Source of the DNA: Burkholderiaceae bacterium
Lineage (GTDB): Bacteria; Pseudomonadota; Gammaproteobacteria; Burkholderiales; Burkholderiaceae_C
NCBI GenBank assembly: GCA_019234815.1
Contig: JAFALA010000014.1
Location: 1-45,392, forward strand
Direction of reading: 5' to 3'
Length of the DNA: 45,392 bases
This document shows positions 37,291-44,069 of this stretch, in pieces. The first letter of the stretch is position 1, and each line of letters opens with the position of its first letter. The translations under genes were made by a program, and so were the position numbers. The notes beneath the pieces are model-generated. The model did no database searches, had not been told where the DNA came from, and saw only the letters and a program-made list of their open reading frames with translations.

Positions 37291-37911
37291 ATGAATCAGC
37301 ACAGGGTTTTCAGGTGGCTGGCCGTTGGGGCGATGGCTTTGGCGGGCACGGTGGCTGCCCACGCCTACACCGCTGACTGCGGCGTCGGGCTCTCCACCAA
37401 GTTCAGCGACACGCTGGAGGTCACCCACGCCTTGCAAGGCGGATTCTGCTATTACGTCGACGGCAATTTCAACGCCACCGGCAACAGCGACATCCCTGCA
37501 TTGGTCGCCGAGTACCCGGCCCTCCAGGGCCTGATGCTGATCGATGAAAACGGCACCGACGGCGCCAATACGAATGCCCTGATCACGCCGAACTCGGGCA
37601 GCAAAGGGGGCACCTATCTGTCCAATAATCCGGGCACCTGGTCGTTCAGCCCGGCGCTGTGGCAGTCCTACACCAGCCTGTTCCTGGGCTTCCATTTCGG
37701 CGACGGCTCGTTCATTGTCCAACTGGATCCGCAGTACAGCAGCGGCCAATGGTGGGAAACCGTGCAGCAGGGCGCCGGACTGTCCAATTTCTATCTCTTC
37801 GGCGTTCCCGGCGGCGGGAACGGCGGCGGTCACGCCACGCCGGAACCGGCCACCCTGGCTCTGATTGCATTGGGCCTGCTTGGCGCGAAGCTGGCGCGTC
37901 GCCGGACCTGA
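37291..37911 (+). CDS. PEP-CTERM sorting domain protein
   Basis: A 206-residue secreted protein. The signal peptide ends A-A-H-A (residue 25). The middle is Gly-, Ser-, Asn- and Tyr-rich with two Cys near the N-terminus (Cys30 and Cys46) and no recognised domain. The C-terminus is a complete PEP-CTERM tag: T-P-E-P, a hydrophobic helix (ATLALIALGLLGAKLA) and a terminal R-R-R-T. Exosortase would cleave near PEP and move the protein to the outside or into exopolysaccharide. AGGAG lies seven bases before the ATG. It has its own promoter and terminator, so it is expressed alone. Confidence 0.9.
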   Translation: MNQHRVFRWLAVGAMALAGTVAAHAYTADCGVGLSTKFSDTLEVTHALQGGFCYYVDGNFNATGNSDIPALVAEYPALQGLMLIDENGTDGANTNALITPNSGSKGGTYLSNNPGTWSFSPALWQSYTSLFLGFHFGDGSFIVQLDPQYSSGQWWETVQQGAGLSNFYLFGVPGGGNGGGHATPEPATLALIALGLLGAKLARRRT

Positions 37912-37934
37912 AGCGTTTCCAGGCTCACACACCG

Positions 37935-37959
37935 AACCCCGCACGCCGCGGGGTTTTTT
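37935..37959 (+). terminator. Intrinsic terminator after the PEP-CTERM gene
   Basis: AACCCCGC (37935-37942) pairs with GCGGGGTT (37948-37955) around ACGCC, followed by a run of six T (37954-37959). It ends 24 bases after the stop codon of the PEP-CTERM gene. It is the clearest Rho-independent terminator in the window. Confidence 0.9.
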
Positions 37960-37996
37960 GTTGGCGCCCGGGCGGCGGAGCGGGCTCAAAGCACGG

Positions 37997-38188
37997 TCAA
38001 TCAATACGGGCAATACGGGCGGGCGGGCCGACAATCCTCTTCAGCGCGCTTTCATGGTCAAAGTCGCTGACGGTCTTGGCGATCTTGCGCAGCTCACTCT
38101 CCCAGGCGCTTCCTTTCACTTCCTCCGCCAGGCCCAGGGCCACGTCGACGGCTTCGGAATCGCTCTACGCCAGCAGCGACTTGAGGCC
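37997..38188 (-). pseudogene. Decayed C-terminal tail, probably of a hybrid histidine kinase
   Basis: Sixty-four codons in the same frame as the upstream binding-protein gene, directly after its stop. They begin GLKSLLA, are broken by an amber codon (38165-38167) where relatives have Glu, and continue SDSEAVDVALGLAEEVKGS then KIAKTVSDFDHESALKRIVG to a stop at 37997. The pattern L-L-x-E-S-D-x-E-A-x-D followed by I-x-D-F-D-x-E-x-A-L resembles the C-terminal tail of Burkholderiales hybrid sensor kinases. The kinase body is absent. This reading rests on pattern memory and could be wrong. Confidence 0.55.
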
Positions 38189-38191
38189 TTT

Positions 38192-38953
38192 CTACTTTTT
38201 GATGTTGAAGTATTGAGATGTGTATTTCTTGTAGATGGCGTCGTAGCGGCCATCCTTGCGCATCGCGGCAATGCCCTTGTCGAATTCATCGCGAATCGCG
38301 GGGTCGTTGAACGCGGCCTTGAAGGAGGTCGGCGGGAAGATATCGAAGCCGATGTATGCCTGGGACTTGTCGGCTGCGCCTTGCGAGATCAGCCTCTCCC
38401 GGTAATACCGGAAGATGCTTTCATCCATGACGGCGACATCCATGCGGCCCAGCAGAAGCATGTGGACCTGGGCTTCCTGCTGCGCCATTTCCTTGTATTT
38501 GTGATTGGCCGCCGCCATCTTGCCGAAATCGGTGCCCAGGTATTTGTCCGCATTCTGGAATGCAATGATGGACTTGTCGCCGAGGTCGGCAATGCTTCGT
38601 ATATTGAAATTGCGAGCCTTCAAGGCAAAGGCCCGGTTGTAATACTGCATGAAGTCCTTCGAATAGAAGGCCTTCAATCCCGAGCTTTCCTGAATGATGG
38701 TGGTGCCGTCCACCTGCTTGTCGGCGAACATCTTGAATCCGCGCCCGATGGGCACATAGATTGGCTGGATCGTGTACCCGGCGGACTCCAAGGCCGTCTT
38801 GACGATATCGACGACGATGCCGCCGCGGTCGTCCTCGAAGACATAGGGCGGCGTGTACTTTGAAAAAATGATCTTGAGTTCCTTGGCGCGGGCCCCGTTC
38901 ATGCCCAGTGCGAGCAGGGTCAAGCACAAGAAACGAAGAATAGTGACCCGCAT
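38192..38953 (-). CDS. Periplasmic amino-acid-type substrate-binding protein (SBP_bac_3)
   Basis: A 253-residue periplasmic protein. The signal peptide (MRVTILRFLCLTLLALGMNG, then ARA) precedes a family 3 solute-binding domain (FSKYTPPYVFEDDRGGIVVD, DGTTIIQESSGLKAFYSKDF, GKMAAANHKYKEMAQQEAQV). The D-x-x-Y-x-x-x-Y C-terminal helix typical of this family is present. No ABC permease or ATPase is adjacent, so it may be orphaned or serve signalling. It ends three bases before the decayed kinase tail in the same frame. Upstream, 282 nt to the next gene hold its promoter region but no feature I can define. Confidence 0.85.
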   Translation of the reverse strand: MRVTILRFLCLTLLALGMNGARAKELKIIFSKYTPPYVFEDDRGGIVVDIVKTALESAGYTIQPIYVPIGRGFKMFADKQVDGTTIIQESSGLKAFYSKDFMQYYNRAFALKARNFNIRSIADLGDKSIIAFQNADKYLGTDFGKMAAANHKYKEMAQQEAQVHMLLLGRMDVAVMDESIFRYYRERLISQGAADKSQAYIGFDIFPPTSFKAAFNDPAIRDEFDKGIAAMRKDGRYDAIYKKYTSQYFNIKK

Positions 38954-39235
38954 TGCAGTTCCCCTCGCAATTGACTACCCCGCCGGCCTGACTCGCTGCT
39001 GCTTGAACACCCAAGACCTTTCAGGAGGCTGTGACCACCCCACCTTGCCACAACAGGCCGCCCCGGCATGCAAGCATGCAAGAGGACTTTGATAAAAGAA
39101 TACACCTGCCATACAGGAGGTTTTTAGGAAATCCCCGCCAGATGCGGCATTGCCTGTGGCATTTGTCAGGAATGCGGCAGATTGCTGCGCACGGGAGCGC
39201 GGGAAGGCCTGCCTGCGTGGAGACCGGACGATAGG

Positions 39236-40609
39236 CTACTTGGGAATTTTCACGGTCACCGTCAGCCCTGGACCCGGCATGGACGTGCCCAGCGCAATCT
39301 CGGCGTTGATCCGGGTGCAGAACTCCTTGACGATGCTGAGTCCCAGGCCCGAGCCGCTGGAGTCATGGTCCTGCAGCCGGTAGAAGCGCTTGAACACGTG
39401 TTCATATTCAGTTGGCGGGATGCCGGGCCCGTTGTCTTCGACGGCCAGCACATAGTGCGTTTCGTTCTCGTGCAGCTTGCAGGTCACGACGCCGCCGGCA
39501 GGCGTGTAGGTGATGGCGTTGTGAATCAAGTTGCTCAGTATTTCCCGGATCGCCAATGTCGGCAGCACGACGGGCATGGGCTGGTCATCGCAATCCAGGC
39601 CCAGGTCGATCTGCTTGTGATGGGCCAGGCCCGAGAGTTCTTCCAGCACCTGGGTGGCCAATGCACGCAAGTCGGTGGGCCGCGCGTCGGCAACACTTTG
39701 CGCCGGCGTTTCGGCCTGGGACAGGCTCAGCAGCTGATTCGCCAGGCGGGTCGCATGCACGGTGGTTCGATGAATGGCCGACAGGGAGTCCTGCACCAGG
39801 GCGGGATCCTCCGTGTGGCGTGCGAAGTTCACCTGCGTGATCAGGATGGCCAACGGCGTGCGCAGTTGGTGGGCCGCGTTTTGGATGAAGGAGCTTTGCG
39901 CCTCGGTATAGAGTTTCAGGCGGTCGGTGTATTCGTTGATGGCCTGGACCAGCGGCGTCAATTCGGTCGGCAGATGCTCGGTCCCGAGCGGATTGAAATC
40001 ATCCGACGACCGGGCGCGGACCTTGTTTTTCAATTCGATCAGCGGCCGCAGGCCTTGCCGCAAGCCGAGCAGGATCAGCGACGCGACCAGCGCCAAAACC
40101 AGGATCTGCTGCGAGATGTTGCGCAACCACAAGGTCAGGATGAGTCGGTCGCGCCCATGCGTGGATTGGCCTATTTCGACCAGCACATGCTGGTCGTCCC
40201 GTTCCAATACGACCGGTTGAAGGTATGCGACGACCCGCACGTCGGCGCCCTCTATCTTTTGCAGGTAGAACGTCGGCGTTTCGGATTGCAGGGTTTCGCC
40301 GGGCAAGTCCAGCTTGCTGTCGCCGGAAACGATCAGGCCGCCGTCGGTGGTGACGCGGTAGTACACGCGGTCGCCGATTTCCGAATCGAAGATCTCCAGC
40401 GCGGCGGGAGGAATGTGTTGCTGGTAGGTGCCTTCCGAGGTCAGCAGCTGCTCGGCGACGATATGCGCAGAGCCCGTCAGCAGGCGGTCTTGCACCCCCG
40501 AGGCGGTGTCAAAGGCATTGTGATAGCTGATCCAGCCGTCGATGCCCACGGTCGCGATGAGCGGACCCAGCACCCAGCCCAGCAGACGCGTCCGGATGCT
40601 ACGGTTCAT
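39236..40609 (-). CDS. TctE/QseC-like sensor histidine kinase
   Basis: A 457-residue inner-membrane sensor kinase. Two transmembrane segments (about 8-28 and 166-184) bracket a 2CSK-type periplasmic sensor domain typical of TctE. The H-box is N-A-A-H-Q-L-R-T-P-L with His247, the N-box is L-S-N-L-I-H-N-A-I, and the G boxes are V-E-D-N-G-P-G-I and G-S-G-L-G-L-S-I. It autophosphorylates and passes phosphate to the response regulator encoded just upstream, with which it overlaps by 11 nt. TctE-type kinases sense carboxylates such as citrate, in keeping with the transporter nearby. Confidence 0.92.
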   Translation of the reverse strand: MNRSIRTRLLGWVLGPLIATVGIDGWISYHNAFDTASGVQDRLLTGSAHIVAEQLLTSEGTYQQHIPPAALEIFDSEIGDRVYYRVTTDGGLIVSGDSKLDLPGETLQSETPTFYLQKIEGADVRVVAYLQPVVLERDDQHVLVEIGQSTHGRDRLILTLWLRNISQQILVLALVASLILLGLRQGLRPLIELKNKVRARSSDDFNPLGTEHLPTELTPLVQAINEYTDRLKLYTEAQSSFIQNAAHQLRTPLAILITQVNFARHTEDPALVQDSLSAIHRTTVHATRLANQLLSLSQAETPAQSVADARPTDLRALATQVLEELSGLAHHKQIDLGLDCDDQPMPVVLPTLAIREILSNLIHNAITYTPAGGVVTCKLHENETHYVLAVEDNGPGIPPTEYEHVFKRFYRLQDHDSSGSGLGLSIVKEFCTRINAEIALGTSMPGPGLTVTVKIPK

Positions 40610-41273
40610 GGGCGATTTGACGCAGCAGATAGCCCAACCCGCGCAGGGTCACGATGGTGGCATCGCTGCCTTCCAGCTTCTTTCGCAGGCGATGCACATA
40701 GATTTCAATGGAATCGGTCGACACGTCTTCATTGAGCGTCACCAGGCTTTGCGCCAGGGCCGCCTTGGAAAGCGTCGTCCCCACTTTCATGATCAGGTTC
40801 TCCAGCACCATGCGCTCGCGCGGCGTCAACACCAGCTCCTCCCCGTGCAAATGGAATTCCCGGGTGTTGGTATCGAATTCCAGCGCGCCGCAATGGATTC
40901 GCGGCGCGGGTCCTTGCGAGGAGCGCCTCAGCAGGACGCGGATCCGGGCTTCCAGTTCCTCCACCGCGAAGGGCTTGGCCAGGTAATCGTCCGCGCCGTT
41001 GTCCAATTCGCTGACGCGGCTGTCCAGGCTGGTGTTGGCGGTCAGGATGATGACGGGCGTTGGGTCCTGGCGCTGCCGGATTCGCTGCAATACCTGGTGC
41101 CCATCAAGCTGGGGCAGCGCCAGGTCCAGGATCACCAGGTCATAGCGCTCGCGTTTCAGGACGTAATCGGCGTCTGCGCCGTTTTCCAGGCAATCGACAA
41201 TGTATTGGCGGCGCAGGGTGCGGCCCAGCCAATCGGAAAGCGTCTTGTTGTCTTCAACCAGCAGTATGCGCAT
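40599..41273 (-). CDS. OmpR/TctD-like response regulator
   Basis: A 224-residue two-domain regulator. The receiver domain has the acidic pair Glu7-Asp8, the phosphoacceptor Asp50 (DLVILDLALP) and the conserved Lys in Y-L-A-K-P-F. The winged-helix output domain has L-T-P-R-E-R-M-V-L-E-N-L and SIEIYVHRLRKKLEG, which is OmpR-type. It lies 15 nt after the binding-protein gene and overlaps the kinase gene, so the three form one operon. The probable target is the divergent 2-hydroxycarboxylate transporter gene. Confidence 0.93.
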   Translation of the reverse strand: MRILLVEDNKTLSDWLGRTLRRQYIVDCLENGADADYVLKRERYDLVILDLALPQLDGHQVLQRIRQRQDPTPVIILTANTSLDSRVSELDNGADDYLAKPFAVEELEARIRVLLRRSSQGPAPRIHCGALEFDTNTREFHLHGEELVLTPRERMVLENLIMKVGTTLSKAALAQSLVTLNEDVSTDSIEIYVHRLRKKLEGSDATIVTLRGLGYLLRQIAHEP

Positions 41274-41288
41274 GCCAAAAGCCCGCTG

Positions 41289-42368
41289 TCAGTTGGGATG
41301 CCCGGCTGCCGTCGGAACGGTTTGCGCGGCCGAACGCACGAACTCATTGCTGAAGGTCCGGTTCAGGTCGATGGGCTTGTCCTTCAGCGCGGGGGACACG
41401 GTGCTCATGACCCGCAGCACGGTGGCCGGGCCTTCGGCCGGCATCATGCCGTCCGCCGTGAAGATTCTCTTGGTGATGTTGAGCGCGTCGATGTAGTTCT
41501 GCCTGCCGCTCCATTGGTAGGCATCGGGCACCACGTCGGCAATCTGCGCCGCGTCATGGTTGTGTATGAATTGCAGCGCCCGTACCAGGGCCCTGGCGAG
41601 CTTTTTCACCTCATCGGGATGGGCGTGTATCCATTTGACCGGCATGTACAGGGAGGCACCGGGATAGGGGCCTCCCAGCGCGCCCGCCGCCGCCTCCGGC
41701 GTGCGCAAGTCCACCAGCATTTGCGCCCGGCCGAGCTTCAGCAAATAAGTGATGGCAGGTTCCGACGTCATGCCGGCCGACACATTTCCGGTTTCCAGGG
41801 CATGCACGAATTCCGCGCCGGAGCCGACCGACGTAAATCTCAGGTCCCGCAGCCGCAAGCCCTTGCTCAGGGCCAGGTATTGCGTCAGCAATTGTGTTGA
41901 CGATCCCAGTCCGGTAATGCCCAGCATATGCCCTTTGAAATCGGCGGGATCGTGAATCTGCCCCCTGAAACGGCTTGACAGCACTTCCGCTTCGCCCGGC
42001 GCATTGCTGAATTGCACCACGGTCTGGACAAACTTTCCCTTGGCCTGCAGGTCGATGGTGTGGTCATAAAAACCAATGACGCCTTGCACGCCGCCGGTCA
42101 GCAATTCGTCTTCGGCATGAACGCCCGAGCTGTCGCTCAGCAATTCAACGTCGAGACCTTCGGATTTGAAATACCCCAGGCGGTCTGCCAATGCGGCAGG
42201 CAAGTAGATTTGCTTTTCAATACCTGCAACAATGATCTTGACGGTGTTCGATGCCGGCTGCGCCTGGGCTGCCGACGTCAAGACAGCCAGCCCCAGCAAG
42301 CTCGCCCGCATGGCTCGAACGCAAGCGCATGTTTTCAAGAGAACCTTCCGATTCATAGGTGTTGTCAT
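41289..42368 (-). CDS. NitT/TauT-type substrate-binding protein linked to a two-component system
   Basis: A 359-residue periplasmic binding protein of the SsuA/TauA/THI5 group. The leader has a basic stretch and hydrophobic core ending A-Q-A, then VKIIVAGIEKQIYLPAALAD, LGYFKSEGLDVELL, and GVQGVIGFYDHTIDLQAKGK. No ABC permease or ATPase accompanies it. It is first in an operon with a TctD/TctE-like regulator and kinase, resembling arrangements where a binding protein presents its ligand to a TctE-type sensor (for example BctC with BctE in Bordetella, though that protein is of another family). The first ATG (42368) has AGGAA about ten bases upstream; an ATG at 42356 is also possible. Confidence 0.85.
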   Translation of the reverse strand: MTTPMNRKVLLKTCACVRAMRASLLGLAVLTSAAQAQPASNTVKIIVAGIEKQIYLPAALADRLGYFKSEGLDVELLSDSSGVHAEDELLTGGVQGVIGFYDHTIDLQAKGKFVQTVVQFSNAPGEAEVLSSRFRGQIHDPADFKGHMLGITGLGSSTQLLTQYLALSKGLRLRDLRFTSVGSGAEFVHALETGNVSAGMTSEPAITYLLKLGRAQMLVDLRTPEAAAGALGGPYPGASLYMPVKWIHAHPDEVKKLARALVRALQFIHNHDAAQIADVVPDAYQWSGRQNYIDALNITKRIFTADGMMPAEGPATVLRVMSTVSPALKDKPIDLNRTFSNEFVRSAAQTVPTAAGHPN

Positions 42369-42414
42369 TCGGGAGCTGTTCCTGTGCTGTGCGGAATGAT
42401 ACGTCGGTGCCGTC

Positions 42415-42430
42415 AGGCCAAAGAAGGCCT
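42415..42430. promoter_or_regulatory. Inverted repeat in the binding protein-transporter intergenic region
   Basis: AGGCC-AAAGAA-GGCCT is a perfect 5-bp inverted repeat in the 214-nt region between the binding-protein gene and the 2-hydroxycarboxylate transporter gene. It lies about 47 bp from the binding-protein start. It may be an operator; OmpR-type regulators usually prefer direct repeats, so support is modest. Confidence 0.3.
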
Positions 42431-42582
42431 TGGCACGCCCGTTTTGCGAATTCGGTATTTACCCTCATGGCTGGGGACTGAAAGCGGATTGAAAGGATCG
42501 ACCCACTAGGCTGCGAATCCAAACAAGAGGCCGCAATGGAGTTAGCTCAAGCCATTGAGGCCGGCGAGCCCTCGGAGACAAC

Positions 42583-43938
42583 ATGACGACGCAAAACCCC
42601 CAGCAGACGGACAACGCTGCGGCACACCCGCATGCGCAAAGGCGCGCGCTTGAACGGTGGTGGGCATTGATGGAGAGCCGCGTCGGCGTCATCCCTTTGC
42701 CCGTCTATGTGCTGGTCGGCTTCCTGATCTGGGCCATGGTGGCGAGCGGCAAGGTGCCCAACGAGATTTCGGTGGCCATCGTCGTCTTCTCGTTCTTCGG
42801 GTTCACGCTCGGTGAACTCGGCAAGCGGATTCCGGTGTTGAAGCACGTGGGCGCCGCGGCGATTCTGGCCACCTTCGTGCCGTCGGCCCTGGTCTATTAC
42901 AAGGTCCTGCCGCCTGCACTGGTCAGCATGACGACCGATTTCACCAAGTCGTCCAATTTCCTTTATCTCTTCATTGCGTCCATCATCGTGGGCAGCATTC
43001 TCAGCATGGATCGGAAAGTCCTGATCCAGGGCTTCCTGAAGATCTTCATTCCGCTGACGGTTGGCACGGTGGCCGCGGGTGTGGTGGGAACGCTGGTGGG
43101 CACGGCGCTGGGCATCGGGACCTACAAGACGTTTTTCTTCATTGTCGTTCCCATCATGGCCGGCGGCGTGGGCGAGGGCGCCATTCCGCTTTCCATGGGC
43201 TATGCGGAAATCCTGCACCAGGAGCAGGGTGAGTTGTTTGCCCTGGTCCTGCCGTCGGTGATGCTGGGCAGCCTGAGCGCCATCCTCATTTCTGGCGCGC
43301 TCAATTTCGTGGGTAAAAAATATCCGCACCTGACCGGCGAAGGGCGTCTGCAAGCCGGGGAGGGGGACGACGTGCTGGATCCCGTGCACGGCGCCGCGCC
43401 TGTCGCCGATGTCGTGCACATGGCCGCCGCTGGAGTGACCGCGCTGACGCTCTACATGGCGGGGCTCGCCTGCCACCGGTGGTTCGGCCTGCCCGCGCCG
43501 ATCTCCATGCTGTTCCTGGCGGTGATGCTGAAGCTGGTCCGCGCCATTTCGCCTGAGATCGAAGCCGGATCGGCGGTGGTCTACCGTTTCTTCTCGGTGG
43601 CCGTGACCTATCCCTTGCTGTTCGCCATCGGCGTCTCCATGACGCCTTGGGACAAGCTCGTCAACGCCTTCAACCTGCCGACCATGGTGACGATCCTGGC
43701 CACCGTGTCCACCCTGGTGGCCTGCGGCGGCCTGGTGGGAAAGTGGCTGAAGATGTATCCCATCGATGCGGCCATCGTCACCGCTTGCCACAGCGGCCAG
43801 GGCGGCACCGGCGACGTGGCGATCCTGACCGCCGCGAACCGAATGAGCTTGATGCCGTTCGCTCAAATTGCCACCCGGATCGGTGGCGCCATCACCGTCA
43901 CGCTGGTGCTGATCTTCCTGACCTATCTCCAGCACTGA
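42583..43938 (+). CDS. 2-hydroxycarboxylate transporter (CitS/MaeN/CimH-like)
   Basis: A 451-residue inner-membrane symporter of the 2HCT family. About eleven hydrophobic segments are visible. The two re-entrant-loop signatures are M-A-G-G-V-G-E-G-A-I-P-L-S near residue 197 and S-G-Q-G-G-T-G-D-V-A-I-L near residue 404. The C-terminal A-N-R-M-x-L-M-P-F-A-Q-I-A-T-R-I-G-G contains the Arg known to bind substrate carboxylate in CitS. Substrates in the family are citrate, malate and lactate with Na+ or H+. GGAG lies five bases before the ATG. It is divergent from the sensory operon and 131 nt upstream of a porin gene. Confidence 0.93.
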   Translation: MTTQNPQQTDNAAAHPHAQRRALERWWALMESRVGVIPLPVYVLVGFLIWAMVASGKVPNEISVAIVVFSFFGFTLGELGKRIPVLKHVGAAAILATFVPSALVYYKVLPPALVSMTTDFTKSSNFLYLFIASIIVGSILSMDRKVLIQGFLKIFIPLTVGTVAAGVVGTLVGTALGIGTYKTFFFIVVPIMAGGVGEGAIPLSMGYAEILHQEQGELFALVLPSVMLGSLSAILISGALNFVGKKYPHLTGEGRLQAGEGDDVLDPVHGAAPVADVVHMAAAGVTALTLYMAGLACHRWFGLPAPISMLFLAVMLKLVRAISPEIEAGSAVVYRFFSVAVTYPLLFAIGVSMTPWDKLVNAFNLPTMVTILATVSTLVACGGLVGKWLKMYPIDAAIVTACHSGQGGTGDVAILTAANRMSLMPFAQIATRIGGAITVTLVLIFLTYLQH

Positions 43939-43960
43939 CGGCCGTGCGTGTGGGCAGCGC

Positions 43961-43978
43961 CGACGGAGACTGCCGTCG
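43961..43978. other. Hairpin between the transporter and porin genes
   Basis: CGACGG (43961-43966) pairs with CCGTCG (43973-43978) around AGACTG, 22 bases after the transporter stop. No T-tract follows. It might reduce read-through into the porin gene or protect the upstream mRNA. Confidence 0.45.
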
Positions 43979-44069
43979 TGCCGCCATCGAATGTTTCCGG
44001 CGCCGCCTTCGGCAAGTGGCGCCCAGAGCCTGCGTACCGCCGAATGACCTAGACCCAAAGGAGACGACC

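Noticed and set aside
42432..42450. A -24/-12-like sequence upstream of the 2HCT transporter gene (TGGCACG followed by TTTTGC)
   Set aside because: The GG to GC distance is 12 bp rather than the strict 10 bp of sigma-54 promoters.
42547..44058. A 503-codon minus-strand frame opposite the 2HCT transporter
   Set aside because: It mirrors a clear transporter gene; the His/Arg/Gly-rich composition is typical of shadow frames.
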